Under the pieces are notes generated by a model. It worked only from the letters and a program-made list of their open reading frames with translations, did no database searches and had not been told where the DNA came from. A DNA stretch of 64,000 nucleotides from Agromyces flavus. Lineage in GTDB: Bacteria; Actinomycetota; Actinomycetes; Actinomycetales; Microbacteriaceae. This document shows positions 9,342-19,710 of this stretch, piece after piece; positions within the stretch are counted from its first letter, which is position 1, and every line of letters begins with the position of its first letter. The translations under genes and the position numbers were made by a program. The stretch spans positions 1,550,001 to 1,614,000 of the forward strand of contig NZ_LT629755.1 in assembly GCF_900104685.1 (NCBI RefSeq), given 5' to 3'.

Positions 9342-10988
9342 GTGAGCCGGTCGAGGATGACGCTGGGCATGCAGCTGCTGCTGCTGCAGGTCGCCATCGT
9401 GCTCACGACCGTCGTCGGCACCGGCGTCACGGCGATGCTCATCCAGGAGCGCCAGCTGCGCGAGGGCTACCAGGACCGCATGATCGCGGTCGCCCAGTCC
9501 GTGGCCGGGCTGCCCGTGATCCTCGAGGCGTTCGACGATCCTGATCCCTCCGAGACGATCCAGCCGGTCGCCGAGGTCATCCGGCACGCGTCCGACGTGA
9601 CGTACGTGGTCGTGGCGAACGACGAGGGCATGCGCTACTCGCACCCGAACCCCGACCGCATCGGCGAGCGGGTGTCGACCGATCCGGCCATCCCCCTGTC
9701 GGGCGAGGTCTACGTCGGCACGCAGACCGGCACGCTCGGCGAGTCCTGGCGCGTCAAGGTGCCGATCTTCGACAAGCGCGGCGAGGTGATGGGCCAGGTC
9801 TCGGTGGGTATCCTCGAGTCCGAGCTGCGCGCCGACTTCCTCGGCGGCCTCGGCGGGCTGCTCGCGGCGCTCGCGGTCGCGGCGCTCGTCGGCGTCGTCG
9901 GGTCGGCATGGATCGGCCGGCTCATCCGGCGCCGCATCTACGGGCTCGAGCCCGACGAGATCCGCGCGATGCTCGAGACGCGCGAGGCGATGCTGCACGG
10001 CATCCGCGAGGGACTCGTGGCGGTCGACGACCGTGGCCGGATCGTCCTCATGAACGACGCGGCCGCACGGCTGCTCGACGTCGAGGAGCCCGGGCGCATG
10101 CTCGGGCTGCCCGTCGAGGACGTGCTCGACCCCGAGCTCGCACGGTTCATCGCGTCCGGCGAGGACCGGGAGACGCCCGTGCTCTCGGGCGAACGCGTGC
10201 TCCTCGTGCACGGCGACCGCGTGCGCGTCGAGGGGCGGGAGGTCGGCTCCATCGCGATCCTCCGGGACCGCACCGAGCTCGAGACGACGCTGCGCGAACT
10301 CGAGGGCGCGCAGGGCCTCGCCGAGGGGCTGCGCGCACAGTCGCACGAGTTCTCCAACAAGCTGCACGTCGTGAGCGGCCTGCTCGAGCTCGGCCACGTC
10401 GACGCGGCCATCGCGTTCATCCAGCGGGTCGGCAGCGGCGGCGCGCTCTCGTCGCTCGACGAGCACGACGGCATCGCCGACGTCGAGACGGCGGCGCTCG
10501 TGCTCGCCAAGCGCTCGCGCGCCCAGGAGCTCGGCGTCTCGCTCGAGCTCGAACCCGAGTCGCACCTCGACCAGGCGGCCGACGCGCGCGAGCGAACCGA
10601 CCTGGTCACCGTGGTCGGCAACCTCGTCGACAACGCGATCGAGGCGTGCATCCTGGGCGGGCGCGTGGTGGTGTCCATCCGCGACGACCTCGAGACGGGT
10701 CGGGTCGTCGTGCGCGTCGACGACGATGGGCCCGGCATCGTGCCGGAGCGGCGTGCGGCCATCTTCGAGCCCGACGTCAGCGGCAAGGCGCCCGCGCCGG
10801 GCAAGGCGCGGCGCGGCATCGGCCTGACGATCGTGCAGCGGGTCGCCGACCGCCTCGGCGGCAGCGTCCTCGTCGCCGAGTCGCCCGCGGGCGGGGCCCG
10901 GTTCGTGGTGAACCTGCCCTGGCACGGCGCGGGGGTTCCGCGCACCGATGCCGCGACCGCGGCCTCCGGGTCCGGAGGGCGCGCATGA
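9342..10988 (+). CDS. CitA/DcuS-family sensor histidine kinase
   Basis: A membrane sensor kinase of the dicarboxylate/tricarboxylate family (CitA, DcuS, DctS). Order: TM1 (about residues 10-33), extracytoplasmic sensor domain (about 34-170), TM2 (about 172-196), cytoplasmic PAS domain (about 215-310), the Spo0B-like phospho-acceptor helix with AQSHEFSNKLHVVSGL (H335), then an HATPase with LVDNAIEA and DDGPGI. The start is the GTG at 9342; no clear Shine-Dalgarno. The response regulator overlaps the stop codon. Divergent tctCBA is the probable target and a citrate-like acid the probable ligand. Confidence 0.93.
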   Translation: MSRSRMTLGMQLLLLQVAIVLTTVVGTGVTAMLIQERQLREGYQDRMIAVAQSVAGLPVILEAFDDPDPSETIQPVAEVIRHASDVTYVVVANDEGMRYSHPNPDRIGERVSTDPAIPLSGEVYVGTQTGTLGESWRVKVPIFDKRGEVMGQVSVGILESELRADFLGGLGGLLAALAVAALVGVVGSAWIGRLIRRRIYGLEPDEIRAMLETREAMLHGIREGLVAVDDRGRIVLMNDAAARLLDVEEPGRMLGLPVEDVLDPELARFIASGEDRETPVLSGERVLLVHGDRVRVEGREVGSIAILRDRTELETTLRELEGAQGLAEGLRAQSHEFSNKLHVVSGLLELGHVDAAIAFIQRVGSGGALSSLDEHDGIADVETAALVLAKRSRAQELGVSLELEPESHLDQAADARERTDLVTVVGNLVDNAIEACILGGRVVVSIRDDLETGRVVVRVDDDGPGIVPERRAAIFEPDVSGKAPAPGKARRGIGLTIVQRVADRLGGSVLVAESPAGGARFVVNLPWHGAGVPRTDAATAASGSGGRA

Positions 10989-11680
10989 GCGACATCCGCG
11001 TCGTCATCGTGGACGACGACTTCGCCGTCGCCCAGGTCAACCGGGCGTTCGTCGACGCCCAGCCCGGCTTCGCCGTCGTGGCCGAGGCCCACACCGGCGA
11101 GGCCGCACTCGCGGCGATCGAACGCCACCGGCCCCAACTCGTACTGCTCGACGTGTACCTGCCGGACCTCGGCGGTCTCGACGTGCTGCGGCGCCTGCGC
11201 GCCGAGGGCGACGACGTCGAGGTGATCGCGGTGACCGCCGCGCGCGACCTCGACACCGTGCGACGGGCACGCCAGCTCGGCGTGCGCCACTACCTCGTGA
11301 AGCCGTTCTCCGGCGCGAGCCTCGTCGAGCGGCTCGACGACGTACGCCGCGGCATCGCCGCCGAGCGCGCCGCGCCCCGAGCCGCGCTCGACCAGCGCGG
11401 TATCGATCGCGTGCTCGGCGCGAGCGCGGGCACGATCACCGCCCGCCGCGTCGCGCTGCCGAAGGGCCTGTCGCCGGTCTCCCTCGAGCGGGTCGCCGCC
11501 GGGCTCGCCGACTGCCCCGCCGATGCGTCGGCGGCCGAGATCGCCGAGGCGCTCGGCATGTCGCGCGTGAGCGCGCGCCGCTACCTCGAGCACCTCGTCG
11601 CGACCGGCGCCGCCGAGGTCGCTCCCCGGTACGGCAGTGCGGGCCGACCCGAGCATCGATACCGGATGCCGCGGCGCTGA
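10985..11680 (+). CDS. CitB/DcuR-family response regulator
   Basis: A 231-residue DNA-binding response regulator. The receiver domain has the acidic pocket DDD (residues 10-12), phospho-acceptor D56 in LLDVYLPD, and the KPF lysine near residue 107. The C-terminal part has a winged-helix-like HTH (SAAEIAEALGMSRVSARRYLEHL) and the AGRPEHRYR ending found in the CitB/DctR group. Its ATG overlaps the kinase stop (ATGA). It probably acts on the divergent intergenic repeats. Confidence 0.92.
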   Translation: MSDIRVVIVDDDFAVAQVNRAFVDAQPGFAVVAEAHTGEAALAAIERHRPQLVLLDVYLPDLGGLDVLRRLRAEGDDVEVIAVTAARDLDTVRRARQLGVRHYLVKPFSGASLVERLDDVRRGIAAERAAPRAALDQRGIDRVLGASAGTITARRVALPKGLSPVSLERVAAGLADCPADASAAEIAEALGMSRVSARRYLEHLVATGAAEVAPRYGSAGRPEHRYRMPRR

Positions 11681-11713
11681 GGGCCGCGCACGCCCGGGCG
11701 TCGGCCGGCCGCG

Positions 11714-12247
11714 TCAGGCGGTCGCGTGCCGGCGCAGGCGCGAGAGCGCCGCATCGACCGCGGCGCGTACCGTCGCGCGCCGGATCGCGTCGCGATCGCC
11801 CGCGAGCTCGAGCGCGACGGCCTCCGTGCCCTCGGCGTCCGCGAGACCGACGAAGACGGTCCCGACGGGCCGGCCGTCCTGCGGATCGGGGCCCGCGACC
11901 CCCGTGGTCGCGAGGCCGAGGTCGGCCGGGCGACCGTCGACCGAGAGCGCGCGGCGGGCGCCGTCGGCCATGTGCCGCGCGACGTCGGGATGCACGGCGC
12001 CCTCGGCGGCGAGCAGGTCGGCCGGCACTCCGAGCACCGAGTGCTTCACGCCGGTGTCGTACGCCACGACGCCGCCGTTCACCGCGAGCGAGGCGCCGGG
12101 GATCCGGGTCAGCTCGCCGACCACGAGCCCACCCGTGAGGGATTCGGCGACCGCGATGCGCAGGCCGCGGCGGGTCAGCTCGGCGATCAGCTCGGCTGTC
12201 GGATCGGTGCCGGGGCCGTCGGCCGGCGCCATCCGCTCGTCGCTCAC
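11714..12247 (-). CDS. cinA: CinA C-terminal domain protein (nicotinamide-nucleotide amidase type)
   Basis: The 177-residue product is a stand-alone CinA_C (PncC) domain: AVAESLTGGLV near the N-terminus, then GGVVAYDTGVKHSVLGV and LATTGVAGPDPQDGRPVGTVFVGL. Proteins of this type deamidate NMN to NaMN; full-length CinA has an extra N-terminal domain missing here, as is common in actinobacteria. The GTG at 12247 overlaps the pgsA stop (GTGA). It converges on the response regulator with 33 bp between stops. Confidence 0.9.
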   Translation of the reverse strand: MSDERMAPADGPGTDPTAELIAELTRRGLRIAVAESLTGGLVVGELTRIPGASLAVNGGVVAYDTGVKHSVLGVPADLLAAEGAVHPDVARHMADGARRALSVDGRPADLGLATTGVAGPDPQDGRPVGTVFVGLADAEGTEAVALELAGDRDAIRRATVRAAVDAALSRLRRHATA

Positions 12248-12849
12248 GCGGCCTCGCTGCGGTGCTCGCGCGCGAGCCGGAACGCGTCGCGCACGTAGAG
12301 CAGGCCCGACCAGACGGTGAGCACGAGGGCCAGGATCATGAACGCCCAGTTCACCCAGACGATCCAGTCGCCGACGATCGTCCAGAGCGGCGTCAGGAAC
12401 AGCGAGATCGCGATCGCCTGCGTGAGCGTCTTGAGCTTGCCACCCGACGAGGCGGGAACGACCGTGCCGCGGCCCAGCTCGACGAACCGCCACGCGGTGA
12501 TGCCGACCTCGCGCACGACGATGACGATCGTGATCCACCACGGCAGTTCGCCGAGGATCGACAGGCACACGAGCGCGCCGCTCGTGAGCAGCTTGTCGGC
12601 GATGGGGTCGAGGATCTTGCCGACATCGGTCACGAGACCGCGCGAGCGCGCCAGCCACCCGTCGACCCAGTCGGTCGAGATCGCGACGATGAAGATGACC
12701 GCCGCCCACCAGCGCATCGGGCCGTCGGCGCCGGCGTCGGCGAGGAGCAGCCAGAAGAACACCGGCGCCATGATGATCCGCACGACCGTGATCGCGTTCG
12801 GCAGGTTCCAGTTGTTCGCCGAGTGCGTGCGGCCCGCGGGTGAGGTCAT
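12244..12849 (-). CDS. pgsA: CDP-diacylglycerol-glycerol-3-phosphate 3-phosphatidyltransferase
   Basis: PgsA makes phosphatidylglycerophosphate from CDP-diacylglycerol and glycerol-3-phosphate in the membrane. The 201-residue protein has the CDP-alcohol phosphatidyltransferase signature (DWVDGWLARSRG then ILDPIADK) and about six hydrophobic segments. A TAGGCT box ends 6 nt before the ATG at 12849, which favours this start over the GTG two codons upstream (12855). It is coupled to cinA. Confidence 0.93.
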   Translation of the reverse strand: MTSPAGRTHSANNWNLPNAITVVRIIMAPVFFWLLLADAGADGPMRWWAAVIFIVAISTDWVDGWLARSRGLVTDVGKILDPIADKLLTSGALVCLSILGELPWWITIVIVVREVGITAWRFVELGRGTVVPASSGGKLKTLTQAIAISLFLTPLWTIVGDWIVWVNWAFMILALVLTVWSGLLYVRDAFRLAREHRSEAA

Positions 12850-12855
12850 GGCCAC

Positions 12856-12861
12856 AGCCTA
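12856..12861 (-). promoter_or_regulatory. Putative -10 box of pgsA-cinA (leaderless)
   Basis: TAGGCT, 6 nt before the pgsA ATG, no Shine-Dalgarno. Confidence 0.45.
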
Positions 12862-12901
12862 TCGACGGGCCGGTCGCCCGCAGCGGTCGATGGTCCCGCC
12901 G

Positions 12902-15784
12902 TCAGTCGCGGCCGGTGAGCCCCCAGGCGTCCTCGTCGGAGTCGGCCTCGACCTCTTCGAGGTCGTCGGGGATGCGACCGACCGGGTCGTCGTAGCGGTC
13001 GTCGGCGGGGGGCGCAGTCGTGGCGGGCGCGGGGTGCGACGGGGCGCCGGATGCCGCCGCAGCCGTCGGCGCGGACGTGCCCGCCGGCTCCTCGCCGCGC
13101 AGCTTCGCGAGCACGCCCGGAAGCTGCTCGGGCGTGACGAGCACGTCGCGTGCCTTCGACCCCTCGGAGGGACCCACGATCTCGCGCGACTCGAGCAGGT
13201 CCATCAGGCGGCCCGCCTTCGCGAAGCCGACGCGCAGCTTGCGCTGGAGCATCGAGGTCGATCCGAACTGGGTCGAGACGACCAGCTCGGCCGCAGCGAG
13301 CAGCAGCTCGAGGTCGTCGCCGATGTCGGAGTCGATCTCCTTCTTCTCGACGGCGGCCGCGACGTCCTGCCGGTACTCGGGCCGCGCCTGTCGGGTGACG
13401 TGCTTGACGACCTTCTCGATCTCGCCCTCGCTGACCCACGCGCCCTGCACGCGGATCGGCTTCGACGCGCCCATCGGCAGGAACAGTGCGTCGCCCTGGC
13501 CGATGAGCTTGTCGGCGCCGGGCTGGTCGAGGATGACCCGGGAGTCCGTGACGCTCGTGACCGCGAACGCGAGGCGCGACGGCACGTTCGCCTTGATGAG
13601 GCCGGTGACGACGTCGACCGACGGGCGCTGCGTGGCGAGCACGAGGTGGATCCCGGAGGCGCGCGCCAGCTGCGTGATCCGCACGATCGAGTCCTCGACG
13701 TCGCGCGGCGCGACCATCATGAGGTCGGCGAGCTCGTCGACCACGACCAGGAGGTACGGGTACGGCTTCAGCTTGCGCTCGCTCCCCGACGGCAGCACGA
13801 TCTCGTCGCCCACGACCGCCTTGTTGAAGTCGTCGATGTGGCGGAACCCGAACGACGCGAGGTCGTCGTACCGCATGTCCATCTCCTTCACGACCCACTG
13901 CAGCGCCTCGGCCGCCTTCTTGGGATTCGTGATGATGGGCGTGATGAGGTGCGGCACGCCGGCGTACGGCGCGAGCTCGACGCGCTTCGGGTCGATGAGC
14001 ACCATCCGCACGTCGGACGGCCTGGCGCGCATGAGCAGGCTCGTGATCATCGAGTTCACGAAGCTCGACTTGCCCGAGCCGGTCGATCCGGCCACGAGCA
14101 GGTGCGGCATCTTCGCGAGGTTCGCGACGACGTGGCCGCCCCCGACGTCCTTGCCGACGCCGATCGTCATGGGGTGCTTGGCGTTCACCGCGGCGCCCGA
14201 GCGAAGCACGTCGCCGAGCGTCACGATCTCGCGGTCGGCGTTCGGGATCTCGATGCCGATCGCGCTCTTGCCCGGGATCGGCGAGAGGATGCGCACCTCG
14301 TTGGAGGCGACGGCGTACGCGAGATTCTTCGACAGCGCCGTCACCCGCTCGACCTTGACGCCGGGACCGAGCTCGATCTCGTACTGCGTCACGGTCGGAC
14401 CGCGCGAGAACCCCGTGACCTTCGCGTCGACGCCGAACTGCTCGAGCACTCCCGTGATCTGGCGCACGACGTCGTCGTTCACGGCCGAGCGGGTCTTCGC
14501 GGGCGCGCCGGCCGCGAGCGTCGACGACGCGGGCAGGTGGTACGGGCGCTCGGGCTCGGCGGGTGCGTCGCCGTCGACGGATGGCGCGCCCGCCGCGACC
14601 CCGGTCGAGCCGGCCGCGCCCGCCGCCCCACCGGCACCGGCCGCGCCGAGCACGGTCGTGGCATCCGGGTCGTCGCCCTGGAGGCCTGTACCGCCGTGCG
14701 GCACCTCGCCCGTGAAGCGCTGCAGCGCCGACTCGGCGCGCTCGAGTTCGCTGATGACGCCGGCCCCGTACGCGTCGGCGGGACGCGCGCCCTCGAGCGG
14801 CGTCTCGAAGCTGCCGGCGGCCGAACCCGGGCCGAACACTTCGGTGATGCCCTCGGCACCCCCTGCGGTGTACTCGGGGTCCTCCTCGCGGCTCGACGCG
14901 TTGCGCCGCCACCACGGCAGCAGCCCGCCGCCCTGCGCATCGTCGTCGACGCCGTCGAGTTCGACCTGCTCGGCGCGTTCGCGACGCGACCGGCGCTTGG
15001 ATTTCGCGTCGGCGGCACCGTCCGCACCGGCCGCATCGTCGTCGGCGGGTTCGAGCGCGCCGAACAGCCACGCGTACAGCTCCCGGAACCGCTGCGGGAT
15101 CCGGTTCGGCGGCGTCTTCGTGAGGATGAGCAGCGACAGCAGGCCGAGGAGGACGAGCACGACCGCCGCGCCGACCTCGGTGATGAGGAGGATGAGCGGC
15201 TGCGCCAGCATCCAGCCGAGGATGCCGCCCGCCTGCGCGAGCACGGTCATGCCCTCGCTCGGGGACGGCTGGCCGCCGAAGAGGTGGCACAACGCCGAGA
15301 TCGTGAGCAGCAGCATCCCGAGCCCGATGCCGATGCGCGTGTTGTCGTGCACCGAGCTCGGATGGCGGAACAGCCAGACCGCGAACATCAGCATGACGAC
15401 CGGGAGCGCGAAGGCGACTCGGCCGAAGAGCCCACCGAACGTGTAGGCGTCGAGCGTCTGGGCCACGGGGTCGTTGATGAGGAACCACTCGACCACGGCG
15501 CCCGTGATCGCCATGAGCACGAGGAAGAACGGCAGTCCGTCGCGCCGCTCCTCCTTCGCCAGCGTCTCGGGGCCGAGCGCTCGCGCGGCGCCGCCCGTGA
15601 GGTGCGCGAGCCCCATCCATGCGCGGACCAGGAGTCCGGGTCCCTGCTTCGACGCGGGCGCGGCCTTCGACGTGCGCGTCGATCCGCGCTGCGCCGGCAG
15701 CTTCTTGGTGGGTGCGGTCCGCGTGGACGAGCCGCGCCCGGACGCGCCCGAGGCGCGCCCGTTCGACCTGGTGCCCGTAGCCAT
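12902..15784 (-). CDS. ftsK: DNA translocase FtsK
   Basis: FtsK pumps chromosome ends through the closing septum and activates dimer resolution. The 960-residue protein has a short basic N-terminus, about four to five membrane segments (about residues 75-240), a long Ala/Gly/Pro/Asp-rich linker, the RecA-like motor with Walker [10 protein letters not shown] (about residue 565) and Walker [14 protein letters not shown], and a C-terminal gamma winged helix ([23 protein letters not shown]). The ATG at 15784 has a TAACGT box 7 nt upstream and no ribosome binding site. Confidence 0.96.
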   Translation of the reverse strand: MATGTRSNGRASGASGRGSSTRTAPTKKLPAQRGSTRTSKAAPASKQGPGLLVRAWMGLAHLTGGAARALGPETLAKEERRDGLPFFLVLMAITGAVVEWFLINDPVAQTLDAYTFGGLFGRVAFALPVVMLMFAVWLFRHPSSVHDNTRIGIGLGMLLLTISALCHLFGGQPSPSEGMTVLAQAGGILGWMLAQPLILLITEVGAAVVLVLLGLLSLLILTKTPPNRIPQRFRELYAWLFGALEPADDDAAGADGAADAKSKRRSRRERAEQVELDGVDDDAQGGGLLPWWRRNASSREEDPEYTAGGAEGITEVFGPGSAAGSFETPLEGARPADAYGAGVISELERAESALQRFTGEVPHGGTGLQGDDPDATTVLGAAGAGGAAGAAGSTGVAAGAPSVDGDAPAEPERPYHLPASSTLAAGAPAKTRSAVNDDVVRQITGVLEQFGVDAKVTGFSRGPTVTQYEIELGPGVKVERVTALSKNLAYAVASNEVRILSPIPGKSAIGIEIPNADREIVTLGDVLRSGAAVNAKHPMTIGVGKDVGGGHVVANLAKMPHLLVAGSTGSGKSSFVNSMITSLLMRARPSDVRMVLIDPKRVELAPYAGVPHLITPIITNPKKAAEALQWVVKEMDMRYDDLASFGFRHIDDFNKAVVGDEIVLPSGSERKLKPYPYLLVVVDELADLMMVAPRDVEDSIVRITQLARASGIHLVLATQRPSVDVVTGLIKANVPSRLAFAVTSVTDSRVILDQPGADKLIGQGDALFLPMGASKPIRVQGAWVSEGEIEKVVKHVTRQARPEYRQDVAAAVEKKEIDSDIGDDLELLLAAAELVVSTQFGSTSMLQRKLRVGFAKAGRLMDLLESREIVGPSEGSKARDVLVTPEQLPGVLAKLRGEEPAGTSAPTAAAASGAPSHPAPATTAPPADDRYDDPVGRIPDDLEEVEADSDEDAWGLTGRD

Positions 15785-15791
15785 GCGTCCC

Positions 15792-15797
15792 ACGTTA
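15792..15797 (-). promoter_or_regulatory. Putative -10 box of ftsK (leaderless)
   Basis: TAACGT, 7 nt before the ATG; no Shine-Dalgarno. Confidence 0.45.
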
Positions 15798-15888
15798 CGG
15801 CTCACCACCCGCACGGGGCCGCAGGCCGGGCGAGTGTCGGCGCACGCGTCACGACGGCGGTTGCGACGGTGGTCGCGACATCCGCCCG

Positions 15889-16380
15889 TCAGCGCAGCGC
15901 GCGGACCATCGTGTCGCGGTCGCCCGACGACGCGACGACCGTGAATCCCTCCGAGCGGTAGAGCTCGTGGGCGAAGTTCCCGTGCTCGACCGAGAGGGCG
16001 AGCCGCGCGTATCCCTCGAGGCGCGCGCGATCGGCGAGCGCCCGCAGCAGCGCGCGGCCGACGCCCTGCGCGCGCCAGATCGGGCGCACGCCGATGATGA
16101 GCTCGGGCACCCCTGCGGCGACGAACCCCATCGAGGGACGGTCGGCGCCGAACAGGCGGAACCAGGTGGCCCCGATCGAACGGCCGTCGGGGTCGACCGC
16201 GACGACGCCGCGGTCGGCCGGGCGCTGCCAACCGGCCACGTAGCCGCCGTGGCGGGCGTCGGCGAGGATCGCCGGACGCGGGCGGGTGCTTCCCGCGCGC
16301 CAGTTCGCGGCCTCGACGACCATGTCGGCGAGGAAGCCGCCGTCCGCCGGGTGGGCGGGTCGGATGGAGAAGTCCGCCAT
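15889..16380 (-). CDS. GNAT family N-acetyltransferase
   Basis: A 163-residue GCN5-related acetyltransferase. The acetyl-CoA loop is [18 protein letters not shown], followed by the [17 protein letters not shown] helix typical of the fold. The substrate is not evident. The ATG at 16380 follows a TACCCT box by 6 nt. It stands alone between RNase J and ftsK. Confidence 0.88.
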   Translation of the reverse strand: MADFSIRPAHPADGGFLADMVVEAANWRAGSTRPRPAILADARHGGYVAGWQRPADRGVVAVDPDGRSIGATWFRLFGADRPSMGFVAAGVPELIIGVRPIWRAQGVGRALLRALADRARLEGYARLALSVEHGNFAHELYRSEGFTVVASSGDRDTMVRALR

Positions 16381-16386
16381 GCGCGG

Positions 16387-16392
16387 AGGGTA
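16387..16392 (-). promoter_or_regulatory. Putative -10 box of the acetyltransferase gene (leaderless)
   Basis: TACCCT, 6 nt before the ATG at 16380. Confidence 0.4.
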
Positions 16393-16417
16393 CGCGCGCG
16401 GTGTTACGGCGGTGTTT

Positions 16418-16451
16418 CGGGCGAGCGGATGGCGCGCCATCCGCTCGCCCG
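16418..16451. terminator. 34-bp perfect palindrome behind RNase J gene
   Basis: Seventeen bases starting CGGGCGAGCGGATGG are followed at once by their exact reverse complement. It lies 12 nt past the RNase J stop and ahead of the acetyltransferase promoter, so it is a likely terminator, although there is no T tract. Confidence 0.7.
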
Positions 16452-16463
16452 CGAAGCCGGCCG

Positions 16464-18140
16464 CTACGCCTCGATGACGAGCGGCACCAGCATGGGCCGG
16501 CGGCGGAGGCGCCGGTTCACCCAGCTGCCGAGCGTGCGGCGCACCGTCTGCTGCAGCGCGCGCGGGTCGCGCACGCCGTGGTGGGCGGCATCCGCGAGCG
16601 CGGCGACGATCTTGGGCTTGACGTCCTCGAAGACGGCGTCATCCTCGGCGAAGCCGCGCGCGTGGATCTCGGGGCCGACGATGACCTTGCCCGTCGTGGC
16701 GTCGACCACGATGATCACCGAGATGAAGCCCTCCTCCGAGAGGATGCGGCGGTCCTTCAGGTCGGCGTCGGTGATCTCGCCGACGGTCGAGCCGTCGACG
16801 TAGACGAATCCGAGGTCGAGCTGGCCGACGACGTCGACTCGGCCGTCCTTCAGGTCGAGCACCGTGCCGTTCTCGGCGAGGAACGTGCGCTCGGGCGCGA
16901 TGCCCGTGTCCTGCGCGAGACGGGCGTTGGCGACGAGGTGGCGGAACTCGCCGTGCACCGGCAGGACATTGCGCGGCTGCAGGATGTTGTAGCAGTAGAG
17001 CAGCTCGCCCGCGGCGGCGTGGCCCGAGACGTGCACCTTCGCGTTGCCCTTGTGCACGACGTTGGCGCCGAGCTTGGTGAGGCCGTCGATGACGCGGTAC
17101 ACCGCGTTCTCGTTGCCCGGGATCAGGCTCGAGGCCAGGATGACCGTGTCGCCCTCGCCGATCTCGATCTGGTGGTCGCGGTTGGCCATGCGGCTCAGGA
17201 CGGCCATCGGCTCGCCCTGGGACCCGGTCGACATGTAGACGATGCGGTCGTCGGGGATGTCGCCGGCCTTCTTGAAGTCGACCAGCACGCCCGACGGCAC
17301 GTCGAGGTACCCGAGGTCGGCCGCGATGGTCATGTTGCGCACCATGCTGCGGCCGAGCAGCGCCACGCGACGCCCGTTCTGGTGCGCCGCGTGCAGCACC
17401 TGCTGCACGCGATGCACGTGGCTCGAGAAGCTCGCGACGATGACCCGACGCGGCGAGCGCGCGATGACCTCGTCGAGCACGGGGCCGATCGACCGCTCGA
17501 GCGGCGTGAAGCCCGGCACATCCGCGTTCGTGGAGTCGACGAGGAACAGGTCGACGCCCTCCTTGCCGAGTCGCGCGAACTCGCGCAGGTCGGTCAGGCG
17601 CCCGTCGAGCGGCAGCTGGTCCATCTTGAAGTCGCCCGTGGCGAGCACGGTGCCCGCGCTCGTCCGGATGGCGACCGCCAGGGCGTCGGGGATCGAGTGG
17701 TTGACCGCGACGAACTCGAGTTCGAACGGCCCGAGCTTCTCGCGCTGCCCCTCCTTGACGGTGAGGCTGTACGGCTGGATGCGGTGCTCCTTGAGCTTCG
17801 CCTCGACGAGCGCGAGCGTGAGCTGCGAGCCCACGAGCGGGATGTCGGCCCGAAGCTTCAGGAGGTACGGCACGGCGCCGATGTGGTCCTCGTGGCCGTG
17901 CGTGAGCACGACCGCGACGATGTCGTCGAGGCGGTCGCGCAGGAACCCGAAGTCGGGCAGGATCAGGTCGACGCCCGGTTGGTGCTCCTCGGGGAAGAGC
18001 ACGCCGCAGTCGACGATGAGCAGCTTGCCGTCGATCTCGAAGCTCGTCATGTTGCGGCCGACCTCGCCGAGGCCGCCGATGGGGATGACCCGGAGCGTGC
18101 CGGGTTCCAGCGGTGCGGGGTCGATGACTTCGTCGGGCAT
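16464..18140 (-). CDS. rnj: Ribonuclease J
   Basis: RNase J is a beta-CASP metallo-beta-lactamase with endo- and 5'-3' exoribonuclease activity in rRNA maturation and mRNA decay. The 558-residue product has the zinc motif HGHEDH (81-86), the [11 protein letters not shown] segment, the beta-CASP region with [10 protein letters not shown] and [12 protein letters not shown], and the HVSGHA motif. GGAGG lies 4 nt before the ATG. The 120-bp gap to dapA on the same strand fits the usual dapA-rnj pair; it may be read from the dapA promoter. Confidence 0.96.
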   Translation of the reverse strand: MPDEVIDPAPLEPGTLRVIPIGGLGEVGRNMTSFEIDGKLLIVDCGVLFPEEHQPGVDLILPDFGFLRDRLDDIVAVVLTHGHEDHIGAVPYLLKLRADIPLVGSQLTLALVEAKLKEHRIQPYSLTVKEGQREKLGPFELEFVAVNHSIPDALAVAIRTSAGTVLATGDFKMDQLPLDGRLTDLREFARLGKEGVDLFLVDSTNADVPGFTPLERSIGPVLDEVIARSPRRVIVASFSSHVHRVQQVLHAAHQNGRRVALLGRSMVRNMTIAADLGYLDVPSGVLVDFKKAGDIPDDRIVYMSTGSQGEPMAVLSRMANRDHQIEIGEGDTVILASSLIPGNENAVYRVIDGLTKLGANVVHKGNAKVHVSGHAAAGELLYCYNILQPRNVLPVHGEFRHLVANARLAQDTGIAPERTFLAENGTVLDLKDGRVDVVGQLDLGFVYVDGSTVGEITDADLKDRRILSEEGFISVIIVVDATTGKVIVGPEIHARGFAEDDAVFEDVKPKIVAALADAAHHGVRDPRALQQTVRRTLGSWVNRRLRRRPMLVPLVIEA

Positions 18141-18259
18141 GCGCCCTCCTCACGTTCAGTGTTCAGTTCGGTGCGACCCTCATGGCCGCGGATGTCTCGG
18201 GGCGGGCCGCCCGGCGGGGGCCCGCGTGGCGCCCTTCACGGCGCCCCGGTGCGTCGCGA

Positions 18260-19234
18260 TCAGCGCGTCGTGCCGGCCACCTTCGGCAGCGCGCCGCCCG
18301 CGGCGGCGTTGCGGTCGGGGCGGAAGTTGTGGAAGTCGACGCCGGGGATGCCCTGCACGAGGTCGATCTCGTCCTCGATGCGAGCAGCCTCCCATTCCTC
18401 GGGGCCGACGAGCGGCAGACGCACCCGCGGGCTCCCGATCCGGCCGAGGCCGTGCAGGATGTACTTCGCCGCCACCGTACCCGGCACGTGCGTCATGACC
18501 GCGCGGACCAGCGGCTCGAGCCGCTGGTGCTCGGCCGTGGCCGTGGTCAGGTCGCCCGCGTTCACGGCGTCGACGATCGTGCGGTACGGCGCCGGGGCGA
18601 TGTTCGCGGTGACGCCGATGAGACCGGTCGCGCCGATGGCGAGGTGCGGCAGCACGTTCGCGTCGTCGCCCGAGAAGTACATGAGGTCGGTCTGGTTGAG
18701 CACGCGGCTGACCTCGGAGAAGTCGCCCTTGGCGTCCTTGACCGCGAGGATGTTGGGGTGCTTCGCGAGGCGCAGGATCGTCTCGTACATGATCGGCACG
18801 CCCGTGCGCCCCGGGATGTCGTAGAGGATGACCGGCAGGTCCGTGGCATCCGCCACCAGCCTGAAGTGCGTGAGGATGCCCGCCTGCGTGGGCTTGTTGT
18901 AGTACGGCGTGACGATCATGATGCCGTCGGCACCGGCCTGCTCGCTGTGCTTGTACAGCTCGATCGCGTGCGCGGTCTCGTTCGAACCGCCGCCCGTGAT
19001 GATCTTCGCGCGGCCGCCCGCGACATCCTTGCCGACCTCGACGAGCCGGATCTTCTCGGGGTCGGTGAGCGTCGACGTCTCGCCCGTCGTGCCCGTCACG
19101 ACGATGCCGTCGGCGCCTGCGTCGATGACGTCGTCGATGTGCTTCTCGACCCCGGGCCAATCGACCTCGCCGTCCGCCGTCATGGGCGTGACGAGCGCGA
19201 CCAGCACCTGTCCGAAGGGGTTCTCAGCACTCAC
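18260..19234 (-). CDS. dapA: 4-hydroxy-tetrahydrodipicolinate synthase
   Basis: DapA condenses pyruvate with aspartate semialdehyde, the first committed step to diaminopimelate and lysine. The 324-residue protein has TGTTGE (47-52), Y138 and the Schiff-base lysine K166 in AVKDAKG, plus the IPGRTG loop. It starts with GTG at 19234; a TACCCT box 7 nt upstream and no ribosome binding site suggest a leaderless transcript. The promoter lies inside the truncated gene upstream, whose stop is only 3 bp from this start. Confidence 0.97.
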   Translation of the reverse strand: MSAENPFGQVLVALVTPMTADGEVDWPGVEKHIDDVIDAGADGIVVTGTTGETSTLTDPEKIRLVEVGKDVAGGRAKIITGGGSNETAHAIELYKHSEQAGADGIMIVTPYYNKPTQAGILTHFRLVADATDLPVILYDIPGRTGVPIMYETILRLAKHPNILAVKDAKGDFSEVSRVLNQTDLMYFSGDDANVLPHLAIGATGLIGVTANIAPAPYRTIVDAVNAGDLTTATAEHQRLEPLVRAVMTHVPGTVAAKYILHGLGRIGSPRVRLPLVGPEEWEAARIEDEIDLVQGIPGVDFHNFRPDRNAAAGGALPKVAGTTR

Positions 19235-19237
19235 GCA

Positions 19238-19678
19238 CTACAGGGTATCGGTATGGGCGGATGCCGCACCGCTCCGCGGATCGCATCGCTCCCACTGGCG
19301 CCTCGCGGCCCGCACGTCGACCACTGCCCGATTGCCCGCCGAAGGATGCCGCGACCAATGCAGCCGAACGGTCCCCAACCCGCGCTCGAGCTCCCGGGCC
19401 GTCGCATTCGCCGGCATCTCGACGTGGAGGACGCCGTCGTCCGCGATGGGTTCGCCATGGAAGCGGAGTGCGCTGGCACATGCGAGACGGCCGCCGATGC
19501 GGCACGCCTGCATGGCGTCGATCTGCGTGCCCGGCAGGGCGTACCAGGCCTGCCGGACCCGGATCAGATCGCCGTATGCGACGAGGATGCGTACCATCTG
19601 GTCGTCGAGCCCCATTCGCCGCAGGTCGGAGCGTCGTGCGATCCCGCCGAGGGCGGCGACGTCCCGCGCATACTTCAT
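19238..19678 (-). pseudogene. Truncated AbiEi-like antitoxin-domain / DUF559-type protein
   Basis: The 146-residue open frame begins with the winged-helix seen in type IV AbiEi-like proteins (GGIARRSDLRRMGLDDQMVRILVAYGDLIRVRQAWYAL, quoted in parts) and then IGGRLACASALRFHG and LHVEMPANA. Actinobacterial relatives usually run to nearly 300 residues and end in a DUF559/Vsr-like nuclease domain. Here the frame stops after VDVRAARRQWERCD and a junk-like tail, so the nuclease half is missing. The stop lies 3 bp from dapA. I call it a relic; a short functional regulator cannot be ruled out. Confidence 0.6.
19242..19247 (-). promoter_or_regulatory. Putative -10 box of dapA inside the truncated gene
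   Basis: TACCCT, 7 nt before the dapA GTG, overlapping the last codons of the truncated upstream frame. Confidence 0.45.
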
Positions 19679-19710
19679 GGGACGAGCCTCACCGATGCGA
19701 TCCCGAAGGG

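Noticed and set aside
12317..15961. 1214-codon open frame on the plus strand across ftsK
   Set aside because: Shadow of the leftward pgsA-ftsK genes; His/Arg/Asp/Glu-rich composition is what the antisense of GC-rich coding DNA gives, and ftsK is unmistakable on the other strand.
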